Positions 1 through 11,476 of a DNA stretch of 38,743 nt are shown one piece after another. The first letter of the stretch is position 1. The number at the start of each line of letters is the position of its first letter. This DNA is from Citrobacter sp. Awk 4 (GTDB lineage: Bacteria; Pseudomonadota; Gammaproteobacteria; Enterobacterales; Enterobacteriaceae): NCBI RefSeq assembly GCF_028069725.1, contig NZ_JANEWG010000041.1, positions 1-38,743 of the forward strand, given 5' to 3'. Below the pieces are notes generated by a model. It made no database searches, was not told where the DNA came from, and was given only the letters and a program-made list of their open reading frames with translations. The translations under genes were made by a program, and so were the position numbers.

Positions 1-128
1 TCTTTTCGTCCCTCATTGGGACCCCCTGTTGATTTCTTGTTGAACATTTGCAGTTGCCAGACCGCAAGGTGTTTTAACAAATCAAAAGGGGTTTTAATAA
101 CTGGCTCAAAGCTGAAAGCTTTACTGAC

Positions 129-151
129 CCCCCAGCCTAGCTGGGGGTTTT
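129..151 (+). terminator. Rho-independent terminator of an unidentified plus-strand transcript
   Basis: An 8-bp perfect stem (129-136 with 140-147, CCCCCAGC/GCTGGGGG) closes a 3-base loop and is followed by TTTTC. The U-tract is on the plus strand only, so it should end a rightward transcript coming from the left edge. A second small hairpin (108-113 with 117-122) lies just before it. I recognise no coding sequence in 1-128; the gene or small RNA it serves starts outside or at the edge of the window. Confidence 0.65.
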
Positions 152-163
152 CTATAGACAACG

Positions 164-190
164 AAAAAGCCCGGCAGAGTGCCGGGCTTT
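164..190 (-). terminator. Terminator of adeP (bidirectional-looking)
   Basis: An 11-bp perfect stem (166-176 with 180-190) with a GAG loop has an A-tract on its left and a short T-tract on its right. On the minus strand it reads GC-rich hairpin followed by TTTTT, placed about 100 bases after the adeP stop codon and beyond the BIME. It could also act as a back-up for the plus-strand transcript ending at 151. Confidence 0.75.
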
Positions 191-202
191 GATATGTGGT
201 TA

Positions 203-272
203 GGCCTGATGGCGTTTCGCTTATCAGGCCGACGTTCTTCTGTAGGTCAGGTAAGCGTTAGCGCCACCTGAC
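203..272. repeat. BIME: two REP units in inverted orientation
   Basis: Two imperfect palindromes of the REP type, 203-230 (GGCCTGAT...ATCAGGCC arms) and 246-272 (GTCAGGT...ACCTGAC arms), face each other between the adeP stop codon and its terminator. This is the usual 3'-end position for such elements, where they can stabilise mRNA or bind gyrase and IHF. Confidence 0.8.
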
Positions 273-287
273 ACCACGAGCCGCACC

Positions 288-1625
288 TTAGTGCGCGTCG
301 ATAAACACAATCTTCAGTATGAACAGCAACGCCACAACGACCACGCAAGGGCTGAGATCGCGCAAGCGACCAGTGCCAATTTTCATCACACAGTAAGAGA
401 TGAAGCCCAGCGCGATACCTTCAGTAATAGAGAAGCTGAACGGCATCATCACGGCGGTGATAAAGGCGGGTACCGATTCCGTTAAATCGTCCCACTTCAC
501 GCGCGCAAGGCTAGAGGTCATCAAGACACCGACATAAATCAGCGCACCTGCGGCCGCATAACCCGGCACCATTCCCGCCAGCGGCGACAGGAAGATAACC
601 AGCAGGAACAGCAGACCCACGACAACCGCCGTCAGACCAGTACGGCCACCGACTGAAACACCAGAAGAAGATTCAATATACGCCGTTACGGAAGAGGTGC
701 CGATAAACGAACCCGCCACCGATGATACGCTGTCGACAAACAGCGCCTGCTTCATGCGTGGGAACTTCCCTTTCTCATCGGCCAGACCCGCTTTGTCTGT
801 CACGCCAATCAGCGTACCGGAGGAGTCAAACAGGTTAACCAGCATGAAAGAGAAAATGACGCCGGCCAGACCCAGATTCAACGAACCAGCCAGATCCACA
901 TGACCAATCACAGAAGTGACGCTTGGCGGAGCAGAGACAATACCGTTGTAGTGCACATCACCCAACATCCAGCCCAGCAACGTTGTGACCACGATAGACA
1001 CCAGCACCGCGGCGTGAATGTTGCGTGATGCCAGAATAGCGATGATAAAGAAACCCAGCACGCCCAGCAGAACGCTGTGGGATGTCAGATTTCCAATCGC
1101 CACCAGCGTGTCTTTATTCGCGACAATGACACCGGCGTTTTTCAGCCCCATCATGCCAATGAATAAGCCGATACCGCTGGTGATACCTACGCGCAGACTG
1201 ACCGGAATATTGGCGATCATCCAGTAACGCACGCGGAAAATAGTCAGCAGCAGCAGACCAACGGCGCCCCAGAAAATGGCGCCCATACCCACCTGCCACG
1301 GCAGGCCCATTGCCTGAACCACCACAAACGCGAAGAAGGCGTTCAGACCCATTGCAGGCGCCAGCGCGACCGGCAGGTTGGCGAACAGGCCCATCAGGAT
1401 GCTACCAAACGCAGCAATTAAACAGGTGGTGACGAAGACAGCGCTGGTATCCATGCCAGCAACGCCAAGAATTTGCGGGTTAACAAAAACGATATAGACC
1501 ATCGTCAGGAAGGTCGTGAAACCGGCGATCACTTCGGTGCGTGCCGTCGTGCCGTGTTCGCGCAGTTTAAACACGCGTTCCAGCATCCCCTGACCAGAAG
1601 CCTGGGTGGTGTGTTGTTGACTCAT
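288..1625 (-). CDS. adeP: High-affinity adenine permease, NCS2/AzgA-type
   Basis: A 445-residue inner-membrane protein that imports adenine with protons (also called PurP or YieG). The sequence is almost identical to E. coli AdeP along its whole length. It shows many hydrophobic helices, the GLNAFFAF stretch near residues 93-100, the SSGTLIGVTDKAG segment, and the SSGVSVGGRTGLTA segment near residue 320, all typical of this permease family. I chose the ATG at 1625, giving MSQQHTTQ, over an in-frame TTG two codons upstream because it matches the family start. No strong Shine-Dalgarno is visible. The gene is divergent from yieH; a PurR-like box lies in the spacer, so repression by purines is likely. 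A BIME and terminator follow the stop. Confidence 0.95.
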   Translation of the reverse strand: MSQQHTTQASGQGMLERVFKLREHGTTARTEVIAGFTTFLTMVYIVFVNPQILGVAGMDTSAVFVTTCLIAAFGSILMGLFANLPVALAPAMGLNAFFAFVVVQAMGLPWQVGMGAIFWGAVGLLLLTIFRVRYWMIANIPVSLRVGITSGIGLFIGMMGLKNAGVIVANKDTLVAIGNLTSHSVLLGVLGFFIIAILASRNIHAAVLVSIVVTTLLGWMLGDVHYNGIVSAPPSVTSVIGHVDLAGSLNLGLAGVIFSFMLVNLFDSSGTLIGVTDKAGLADEKGKFPRMKQALFVDSVSSVAGSFIGTSSVTAYIESSSGVSVGGRTGLTAVVVGLLFLLVIFLSPLAGMVPGYAAAGALIYVGVLMTSSLARVKWDDLTESVPAFITAVMMPFSFSITEGIALGFISYCVMKIGTGRLRDLSPCVVVVALLFILKIVFIDAH

Positions 1626-1726
1626 TATCAATTTCCGAACAAGGAGGGAAAATTCGTCGCTATCCTATACCAAAATGCGACAATAGGGGCGGTTGCGAGA
1701 TACTTTTTTTCATTGATTTTGCTTAT

Positions 1727-1742
1727 ACGGCAACGATTGCGT
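1727..1742. promoter_or_regulatory. Probable PurR operator in the adeP-yieH spacer
   Basis: ACGGCAACGATTGCGT matches the palindromic PurR consensus ACGCAAACGTTTGCGT at 13 of 16 positions, counted by eye. It lies about 100 bases upstream of the adeP start codon. In E. coli adeP belongs to the PurR regulon, which supports the call. A weaker partial match follows at 1760-1775, nearer to yieH. Confidence 0.6.
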
Positions 1743-1791
1743 CTCTCAATACTGCATTACGTAAACGTTAAACTTGTAAAAAAGGAAAGGC

Positions 1792-2457
1792 ATGTCCCAG
1801 ATTGAAGCGGTATTTTTCGACTGCGACGGTACGCTGGTCGACAGCGAAGTGATCTGTTCCCGCGCGTATGTCGCTATGTTCCAGGAATTTGGCATAAAGC
1901 TCGATCTTGAAGAGGTGTTTAAACGCTTTAAGGGCGTAAAACTCTACAAGATTATCGACCTCATCAACGAAGAGCATCATGTTGCGTTGGCGAAAACCGA
2001 GCTGGAACCCGTCTACCGCGCCGAGGTCGCACGTCTGTTCGACACCGAACTTGAGGTGATCGCGGGTGCAAACGCATTGCTGGACAGCATGGCGGTGCCC
2101 ATGTGCGTAGTCTCTAACGGGCCGGTCAGCAAAATGCAGCATTCACTGGGAAAACTGGGCATGTTGCACCATTTTCCGGAAAAACTGTTCAGCGGCTACG
2201 ATATTCAACGCTGGAAGCCCGACCCGGCGCTGATGTTCCACGCAGCGAAAGCGATGAACGTCAATGTGGAGAACTGCATTCTGGTGGATGACTCTTCAGC
2301 AGGCGCACAGTCAGGAATTGATGCGGGGATGGAGGTGTTTTACTTTTGCGCCGATCCGCACAACAAACCGATCGATCATCCAAAAGTAACGACCTTTACG
2401 GATTTGGCGCAGTTGCCGGAATTGTGGAAGGCGCGCGGATGGGATATTACGCGTTAA
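1792..2457 (+). CDS. yieH: HAD-superfamily phosphatase YieH (6-phosphogluconate phosphatase)
   Basis: A 221-residue cytoplasmic HAD hydrolase; E. coli YieH dephosphorylates 6-phosphogluconate and some other small phosphoesters in vitro. Motif I is DCDGT at residues 10-14, with Asp10 the nucleophile and Asp12 the acid/base. Motif II falls at VVSNG, motif III at WKPDP, and motif IV at LVDDSSAG, so the active site is complete. A helical cap lies between motif I and motif II. The ATG at 1792 has an AAGGAAAGG Shine-Dalgarno directly upstream. The gene stands alone, divergent from adeP and convergent with phoU, with REP-type hairpins after its stop. The physiological role in the cell is not well defined. 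Confidence 0.92.
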   Translation: MSQIEAVFFDCDGTLVDSEVICSRAYVAMFQEFGIKLDLEEVFKRFKGVKLYKIIDLINEEHHVALAKTELEPVYRAEVARLFDTELEVIAGANALLDSMAVPMCVVSNGPVSKMQHSLGKLGMLHHFPEKLFSGYDIQRWKPDPALMFHAAKAMNVNVENCILVDDSSAGAQSGIDAGMEVFYFCADPHNKPIDHPKVTTFTDLAQLPELWKARGWDITR

Positions 2458-2485
2458 CGTCGTCGGAATGGTTAATGTGTTGTAA

Positions 2486-2542
2486 GCCGGATAAGCGTCA
2501 GCGCCATCCGGCAAACGGCCCGGTAGCGCAAGCTTACCGGGC
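2486..2542. repeat. REP element plus adjoining hairpin between yieH and phoU
   Basis: A REP palindrome (2486-2512, GCCGGAT...ATCCGGC) is followed by a second hairpin with an 8-bp perfect stem (2518-2525 with 2535-2542, GCCCGGTA/TACCGGGC). The pair lies between two convergent 3' ends and probably serves as a transcript terminator or stabiliser for both. No long U-tract follows on either strand. Confidence 0.7.
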
Positions 2543-2560
2543 TGACAAATCACACAAACA

Positions 2561-3286
2561 TCACTCTTTTGGGTCTTTCCCCGCCAGCAGTTTATCCAGC
2601 TCATCGCCCCCGACATGACGGAAATCCTGCCCTTTCACGAAGTAGAAGATGTATTCACAAATGTTCTGGCAGCGGTCGCCGATACGTTCAATCGATCGTG
2701 CGCAGAACAACGCCGTCAGCACGCTCGGAATAGTGCGCGGATCTTCCATCATGTAGGTCATTAACTGACGCACAATGCCTTCATATTCCTGATCGACTTT
2801 TTTGTCTTCACGGTAGATACGTACCGCTTCGTCGAGATCCATCCGCGCAAACGCATCCAGAACGTCATGCAGCATCTGTACGGTGTGACGACCCAACGAT
2901 TCCAGGCTCACCAACAGCGGCTGATGCTGAGAAGAGAACTTCTCCAGCGCAGTACGACAGATTTTATCTGCGACGTCGCCAATGCGTTCCAGCTCTGCGA
3001 TGGTTTTGATGATCGCCATCACCAGGCGCAAGTCGCTGGCCGTTGGCTGACGCTTGGCGATGATGCGCACGCAGGCTTCATCAATTGCGACTTCCATCAT
3101 ATTGACCTGTTTGTCGCCTTCAATCACGCGCTTTGCCAGTTCACCATCCTGGTTGTGCATAGCGGTAATGGCGTCAGACAGTTGCTGTTCCACCATTCCG
3201 CCCATGGTCATCACCTGAGTGCGAATGCTCTCCAGTTCAGCATTGAACTGGCCGGAAATGTGTTTATTGAGATTGAGGTTATCCAT
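2561..3286 (-). CDS. phoU: Phosphate signalling protein PhoU
   Basis: A 241-residue cytoplasmic protein that links the PstSCAB transporter to the PhoR/PhoB two-component system, keeping PhoR inactive when phosphate is plentiful. It is alpha-helical, with two PhoU repeats carrying acidic metal-binding E/DxxxD-type motifs (for example ERIGDVADK in the first half and ERIGDRCQN in the second). The length equals the E. coli protein. It is the last gene of the pst operon, 14 bases after pstB, and so is expressed from the Pho-box promoter of pstS. REP-type hairpins lie just beyond its stop codon. The bgl operon, which adjoins phoU in E. coli K-12, is not present here. Confidence 0.97.
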   Translation of the reverse strand: MDNLNLNKHISGQFNAELESIRTQVMTMGGMVEQQLSDAITAMHNQDGELAKRVIEGDKQVNMMEVAIDEACVRIIAKRQPTASDLRLVMAIIKTIAELERIGDVADKICRTALEKFSSQHQPLLVSLESLGRHTVQMLHDVLDAFARMDLDEAVRIYREDKKVDQEYEGIVRQLMTYMMEDPRTIPSVLTALFCARSIERIGDRCQNICEYIFYFVKGQDFRHVGGDELDKLLAGKDPKE

Positions 3287-3300
3287 GTTGCACTCCTGAA

Positions 3301-4185
<885 letters not shown>

Positions 4186-4198
4186 AATGCGCAAAAAA

Positions 4199-6051
<1,853 letters not shown>

Positions 6052-6089
6052 TTACTCTTTCCGTTAAACGCGTTTACGAAGTTGCCCAA

Positions 6090-6172
6090 GCCGGATGGCG
6101 CTACGCTTATCCGGCCTACATATTGGGCCTACAGTCTGAACCGTAGGGCGGATAAGCGTAGCGCCATCCGCC
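6090..6172. repeat. BIME between pstS and pstC
   Basis: Two REP units in opposite orientation, 6090-6116 and 6147-6172, fill most of the pstS-pstC spacer. Such a pair downstream of the gene for the abundant periplasmic binding protein can protect the pstS part of the message and so raise PstS over the membrane subunits; that role is inferred from position. Confidence 0.8.
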
Positions 6173-6192
6173 AATTCGTCAAAGAAATTCTG

Positions 6193-7257
<1,065 letters not shown>

Positions 7258-7288
7258 TCATTGTTAAGTGGCTACGATAAGCAAAATA

Positions 7289-7338
7289 GGACAAACAGGT
7301 GACAGTTAAATGTACGAAATATGACAGTTTTATGACAG
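7289..7338 (-). promoter_or_regulatory. pstS promoter with two PhoB (Pho) boxes
   Basis: On the minus strand, 7338-7321 reads CTGTCATAAAACTGTCAT, two direct CTGTCAT repeats 11 bases apart, the textbook Pho box. A second box with ACTGTCACC and TGTTTGTCC repeats follows at 7307-7289. An AT-rich TATTTTGC segment (7288-7281) is a possible -10 region. No -35 consensus is evident, as expected for a PhoB-activated promoter. The arrangement is that of E. coli pstS. Confidence 0.92.
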
Positions 7339-7511
7339 CAACAAAAATGGTATTCACCCACTAAAAAACATCATAAAGAAACAATGCGTTAGGTGTTTTT
7401 ATGGCACTAATATTTCGCGGAAATTTTCTTTTTATGACACTGAAACAGTAGCTGAATATGACGCTTTGTGACATGAAAAAGAGGGGGGATGCTTCAAAAA
7501 AAACGGTGATA
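7339..7511. other. AT-rich spacer upstream of the pstS promoter
   Basis: Together with the Pho boxes and the glmS terminator this stretch makes up the 313-base gap between pstS and glmS. It is rich in A and T. I see a few TATGAC/TGACA-like half repeats resembling degenerate Pho half-sites (for example near 7434-7440 and 7468-7474) but no gene. Confidence 0.4.
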
Positions 7512-7537
7512 AAAATATGCCCCGCTTTCGCAGGGCA
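7511..7537 (-). terminator. glmS terminator
   Basis: On the minus strand a GC-rich stem (ATGCCCTGC/GCGGGGCAT, with one imperfect pair) around a GAAA tetraloop is followed by ATTTTTAT. It sits 10 to 36 bases after the glmS stop codon and should end the glmUS transcript. Confidence 0.85.
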
Positions 7538-7546
7538 TGACTCAGA

Positions 7547-9376
7547 TTATTCAACCGTAACCGATTTCGCCAGGTTACGCGGCTGATCCACGTCGGTGCC
7601 TTTGATCAGCGCAACGTGATACGCCAGCAATTGCAGCGGTACCGTGTAGAAGATCGGCGCAATGACCTCTTCCACATGCGGCATTTCAATAATGTGCATG
7701 TTATCGCTGCTGGTGAACCCGGCATCCTGATCGGCGAAGACATACAGCTGACCACCGCGCGCGCGAACTTCCTCAATGTTGGATTTCAGTTTTTCCAACA
7801 GTTCGTTGTTCGGAGCCACCACAATAACCGGCATATCTGCATCAATCAGCGCCAGCGGGCCATGCTTCAGTTCACCTGCGGCATAGGCTTCTGCGTGAAT
7901 ATAAGAGATCTCTTTCAGTTTCAACGCGCCTTCCAGCGCAATAGGATACTGATCGCCACGACCCAGGAACAGAGCGTGGTGTTTGTCAGAGAAATCTTCA
8001 GCAAGCGCTTCAATGCGTTTATCCTGAGACAACATCTGCTCAATGCGGCTCGGCAGTGCCTGCAGGCCGTGAACGATGTCGTGCTCAATAGAGGCATCCA
8101 GACCTTTCAGACGCGCCAGTTTCGCCACCAGCATCAGCAGAACGGTCAACTGAGTGGTAAACGCTTTCGTGGAGGCGACGCCGATTTCGGTACCGGCATT
8201 GGTCATCATCGCCAGGTCAGATTCACGAACCAGGGAAGAACCCGGAACGTTACAAATCGCCAGAGAACCCAGATAGCCCAACTCTTTCGATAAGCGCAGA
8301 CCGGCCAGCGTATCTGCCGTTTCGCCAGACTGCGAAAGGGTGATCATCAGGCTGTTGCGACGCACGGCAGATTTGCGATAGCGGAATTCAGACGCGATCT
8401 CCACGTCACACGGAATTCCTGCCAGAGATTCAAACCAATAGCGGGATACCATACCGGAGTTGTATGACGTACCGCAGGCGATGATCTGAATGTGCTCAAC
8501 CTGAGACAGCAGTTCGTTCGCCTTCGGACCCAGCTCGCTCAAATCCACTTCACCGTGAGTAATACGTCCAGTCAGCGTGTTTTTGATCGCGTTTGGCTGT
8601 TCGTAGATCTCTTTCTGCATGTAGTGACGATAAATACCTTTATCACCGGCGTCGTACTGCAGGTTGGATTCGATATCCTGACGTTTCACTTCCGCGCCCG
8701 TTTTATCGAAAATAGAGACGGAACGACGGGTTACTTCCGCAATATCGCCCTCTTCCAGGAAGATGAAGCGACGGGTAACTGGCAACAGCGCCAGCTGATC
8801 GGAAGCGATAAAGTTCTCACCCATCCCCAGACCAATCACCAGCGGGCTACCAGAGCGCGCCGCCAGCAGAGTATCCGGTTTACGGGTATCCATGATTACA
8901 GTACCGTACGCGCCGCGCAGTTGCGGGATCGCACGCAATACCGCTTCACGCAGTGTGCCGCCTTGTTCCAGTTCCCAATGCACCAGGTGAGCAATCACTT
9001 CGGTGTCAGTTTCAGAAACAAACGTATAACCACGCGCTTTTAGTTCTTCGCGCAGCGGTTCATGGTTTTCGATGATGCCGTTATGCACCACCACAATGTG
9101 TTCAGAAACATGCGGATGCGCATTCGCTTCTGAAGGTTCGCCATGAGTTGCCCAACGGGTATGAGCAATACCTGTACCGCCGTGCAACGGATGCTCTTCC
9201 GCTGCCTGTGCCAGCATCTGAACTTTACCGAGGCGACGCAGACGGGTCATGTGCCCTTCGTTGTCGACCACAGCCAGACCTGCAGAGTCATAGCCACGGT
9301 ATTCCAGACGACGTAAACCTTCGAGAAGAATTTCTGCTACATCACGTTGCGCGATAGCGCCAACAATTCCACACAT
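7547..9376 (-). CDS. glmS: Glutamine-fructose-6-phosphate aminotransferase (isomerising)
   Basis: A 609-residue cytoplasmic enzyme that makes glucosamine-6-phosphate from fructose-6-phosphate and glutamine, the first step toward peptidoglycan and LPS amino sugars. The N-terminal class II glutaminase domain begins MCGIVGA, with Cys2 becoming the N-terminal nucleophile, and shows RWATHGEPS. Two SIS sugar-isomerase domains follow, with SQSGETADT and VASTKAFT, and the C-terminal [13 protein letters not shown] tail is that of the family. Length equals the E. coli enzyme. It is downstream of glmU, separated by 326 bases. In E. coli the glmS leader is the target of the GlmZ small RNA and the glmUS message is processed by RNase E; the near-leader here (9377-9420) looks similar. 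Confidence 0.98.
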   Translation of the reverse strand: MCGIVGAIAQRDVAEILLEGLRRLEYRGYDSAGLAVVDNEGHMTRLRRLGKVQMLAQAAEEHPLHGGTGIAHTRWATHGEPSEANAHPHVSEHIVVVHNGIIENHEPLREELKARGYTFVSETDTEVIAHLVHWELEQGGTLREAVLRAIPQLRGAYGTVIMDTRKPDTLLAARSGSPLVIGLGMGENFIASDQLALLPVTRRFIFLEEGDIAEVTRRSVSIFDKTGAEVKRQDIESNLQYDAGDKGIYRHYMQKEIYEQPNAIKNTLTGRITHGEVDLSELGPKANELLSQVEHIQIIACGTSYNSGMVSRYWFESLAGIPCDVEIASEFRYRKSAVRRNSLMITLSQSGETADTLAGLRLSKELGYLGSLAICNVPGSSLVRESDLAMMTNAGTEIGVASTKAFTTQLTVLLMLVAKLARLKGLDASIEHDIVHGLQALPSRIEQMLSQDKRIEALAEDFSDKHHALFLGRGDQYPIALEGALKLKEISYIHAEAYAAGELKHGPLALIDADMPVIVVAPNNELLEKLKSNIEEVRARGGQLYVFADQDAGFTSSDNMHIIEMPHVEEVIAPIFYTVPLQLLAYHVALIKGTDVDQPRNLAKSVTVE

Positions 9377-9489
9377 AGTTTTTTAATTCCGATTTTGGCG
9401 ATATGCCAGTCGTTGTCGGTCAACCTGTATGCCCGTATTTTCGGGCGCCCCGAGCCTTTGTAGAGAGTGGGGTTATTTTTATTTACACG
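9377..9489 (-). promoter_or_regulatory. glmS 5' leader
   Basis: The part of the glmU-glmS spacer next to glmS holds a weak CGGAA Shine-Dalgarno about 9 bases from the start codon, a purine-rich AATTAAAAAAC run, and a small hairpin at about 9433-9448 (GCCCG/CGGGC arms). In E. coli this mRNA segment folds on itself and is opened by GlmZ; I infer the same here from position but have not aligned the pairing site. Confidence 0.45.
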
Positions 9490-9597
9490 TCATCCTTCAA
9501 GCCGTCTCTGCGTTGGCTATGTTCGCTCACCCCAGTCACGTATTTATATACGCTCCAGGGGATTCACTCGCTTGCCACCTTGATCCAACTTGAATGA
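9490..9597. repeat. ERIC (enterobacterial repetitive intergenic consensus) element
   Basis: About 108 bases with the ERIC core, including GTTCGCTCACCCCAGTCAC at 9521-9539 and CCAGGGGATTCACTCGC near 9555-9571, and with terminal inverted arms (TCATCCTTCAAG at the left, CAACTTGAATGA at the right). Full ERICs are about 127 bases, so this is a shorter variant. It lies in the transcribed spacer between glmU and glmS. Confidence 0.88.
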
Positions 9598-9651
9598 TTT
9601 TGTGTAACGGTACTGCTTTTTGGGCGGGGGATTATGTTATCCCCTCATCCC

Positions 9652-9692
9652 TGTTTGCCGGATGGCAGCGTAAACGCGTTATCCGGCAAACA
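9652..9692. repeat. REP-type hairpin just after glmU
   Basis: A perfect 12-bp inverted repeat (9652-9663 with 9681-9692, TGTTTGCCGGAT/ATCCGGCAAACA) around a 17-base loop lies 10 bases past the glmU stop codon. The arms match the REP core. No U-tract follows on the minus strand, so it is more likely a stabiliser or attenuator than a terminator. Confidence 0.75.
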
Positions 9693-9702
9693 AAATTTGA
9701 AT

Positions 9703-11073
9703 TTACTTCTTCTTCACCGGACGCTTCCAGCCCTGCTTATGGACCTGCGGTACACGGCTTATCACCAGTTCGTTATCAGCAACGTCACGGGTAACGGTGG
9801 TACCCGCCGCGATTGTCACTCCGTTACCTACCGTCACTGGCGCCACCAGTTGGGTATCAGAGCCGACAAACACATCATCGCCAATAATGGTTTTAAACTT
9901 GTTCGCGCCATCGTAGTTACAGGTGATGGTACCCGCGCCGATGTTCACGTTATCGCCAATTTCAGCATCACCCAGGTAGGTCAGATGACCCGCTTTCGAG
10001 CCTTTGCCCAGACGCGCTTTTTTCATCTCGACAAAGTTACCTACGTGCGCGCCTTCCAGCAGTTCTGCGCCTGGGCGCAGGCGGGCAAACGGGCCAATAG
10101 TACATGCCGTTGCCAGATGAGCATCTTCCACTACGCTGTATGGACTGATTTCACAATCGTCGCCAATCACACTGTTTTTGATAACGCAGCCCGCGCCAAT
10201 CTTCACGCGATGGCCGAGCGTGACGTTGCCTTCGATGATAACGTTAGTATCAATTTCTACATCTCGCCCGTGCATTAATGTTCCGCGCAGGTCAAAACGT
10301 GAAGGATCACGCAGCATAACTCCCGCCAGCAGCAGCTTTTCAGCCTGCTCAGACTGGTAAACGCGTTCCAGACGAGAGAGTTGCAGGCGGTTGTTCACAC
10401 CTTCCACTTCGCTGAGTCTGTCAGGATGAACAGCCGCGATTTCACGACCCTCCTGATATGCCAGCGCAATAATGTCAGTGATGTAATACTCGCCCTGGGC
10501 ATTGTTATTGGTTAGTTTTGACAGCCAACGCTTCATGTCTGCGCCGTTGGCAATCAGGATACCGGTATTAATTTCCTGGATCTGACGTTGCTCATCGCTC
10601 GCATCTTTGTGCTCAACAATGCCGGTAACCTTACCGTTTTCACGCGTGATACGACCATATCCGGTTGGATCATCCACCTTCACTGTCAGCAAACCAATGC
10701 CGCCCTGCGGTTTTGCATCTCGCAGACGTTGCAATGTGTCGATTGAAATCAGCGGTACGTCGCCATAGAGCATTAAAATGTCTTCGTCGTCGCCAAAGAA
10801 TGGCGCAGCCTGCTGCATCGCATGACCTGTACCCAACTGCTCGGCCTGCAGAACCCAATTCAGGTTGTCTTCTTTCAGTGTCTGTTTAAGCAGATCGCCA
10901 CCGTGGCCATAGACCAGATGAACGTGAGATGCGCCAAGTTCATTAGCAGCATCAATGACATGCTGAACCATCGCTTTTCCCGCAAGGGTATGCAGCACTT
11001 TAGGAAGATCGGAATACATACGTGTGCCTTTGCCTGCGGCAAGGATCACAACGCTCATAGCATTATTCAACAT
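9703..11073 (-). CDS. glmU: Bifunctional GlcNAc-1-P uridyltransferase / GlcN-1-P acetyltransferase
   Basis: A 456-residue cytoplasmic enzyme that acetylates glucosamine-1-phosphate and then joins it to UTP to give UDP-GlcNAc. The N-terminal pyrophosphorylase domain carries [18 protein letters not shown] from about residue 11, and metal/nucleotide segments such as LMLYGDVPL. The C-terminal half, from about residue 250, is a left-handed beta-helix of hexapeptide repeats ([19 protein letters not shown] and similar), with [12 protein letters not shown] in the acetyltransferase site. I start at the ATG at 11073 (MLNNAMSVV) as in the 456-residue family protein; two more codons upstream are open. 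It precedes glmS on the same strand and is preceded by a possible promoter at 11169-11197. Confidence 0.96.
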   Translation of the reverse strand: MLNNAMSVVILAAGKGTRMYSDLPKVLHTLAGKAMVQHVIDAANELGASHVHLVYGHGGDLLKQTLKEDNLNWVLQAEQLGTGHAMQQAAPFFGDDEDILMLYGDVPLISIDTLQRLRDAKPQGGIGLLTVKVDDPTGYGRITRENGKVTGIVEHKDASDEQRQIQEINTGILIANGADMKRWLSKLTNNNAQGEYYITDIIALAYQEGREIAAVHPDRLSEVEGVNNRLQLSRLERVYQSEQAEKLLLAGVMLRDPSRFDLRGTLMHGRDVEIDTNVIIEGNVTLGHRVKIGAGCVIKNSVIGDDCEISPYSVVEDAHLATACTIGPFARLRPGAELLEGAHVGNFVEMKKARLGKGSKAGHLTYLGDAEIGDNVNIGAGTITCNYDGANKFKTIIGDDVFVGSDTQLVAPVTVGNGVTIAAGTTVTRDVADNELVISRVPQVHKQGWKRPVKKK

Positions 11074-11168
11074 ACACATCCTGACTGTTATTTGAGAACG
11101 AATTTATACCGTCTCACATTGAAAATTCTACATTTTTTTCGCCGTGAAACGGACCGAAGATAAAACGT

Positions 11169-11197
11169 TCAATAGGGGGAAATTCCCCATCTGACAA
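11169..11197 (-). promoter_or_regulatory. Candidate sigma-70 promoter for glmU
   Basis: On the minus strand TTGTCA (11197-11192) and TATTGA (11174-11169) are separated by exactly 17 bases, about 95 bases upstream of the glmU start. The spacer contains a perfect 13-base palindrome, GGGGAATTTCCCC (11176-11188). In E. coli glmU is activated by NagC; I could not confidently place a NagC box. Confidence 0.45.
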
Positions 11198-11199
11198 CT

Positions 11200-11430
11200 C
11201 TCTATTTTCGTCTATATCTACGTCTTTTGTCTCCCCAAAACCAGGGATATGCTCTTATTAAAACCTTAGGATAATGTTTTTGCTATTTTTTTGATCCATG
11301 AATAAAGAATCAGGTAAATCATGGTGATGTGGGAAATGCAAATTAAAGAGGGAGGGCGATTGCTTATGGCTACGCTAAGCATCGCGCCATATAGCAAACA
11401 GGGTATAGCTAAACGTTCACGCCTCTGAAA
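11200..11430. other. AT-rich spacer between glmU and the BI-1 family gene
   Basis: The 397-base gap (11074-11476) holds the candidate glmU promoter at one end and a hairpin terminator at the other. In between it is AT-rich and non-coding as far as I can see; an imperfect hairpin (about 11356-11385, GCGATTGCTTA and TAAGCATCGC arms) is its only clear structure. Confidence 0.4.
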
Positions 11431-11433
11431 AGA

Positions 11434-11463
11434 GCGATGATAGTCGCTGGTTTCTATCATCGC
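11434..11463 (-). terminator. Probable terminator of the BI-1 family gene
   Basis: A perfect 10-bp inverted repeat (11434-11443 with 11454-11463, GCGATGATAG/CTATCATCGC) has a 10-base loop. On the minus strand it is followed by TCTTTTC and lies 14 bases beyond the stop codon of the upstream gene. Confidence 0.65.
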
Positions 11464-11476
11464 CGTACAAGAACAA

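Noticed and set aside
11088..11107. NagC-like site just upstream of glmU (TTATTTG, 4 bases, CGAATTTAT)
   Set aside because: Half-site spacing differs by one base from known NagC sites as I remember them, and it lies very close to the start codon; not firm enough to list.
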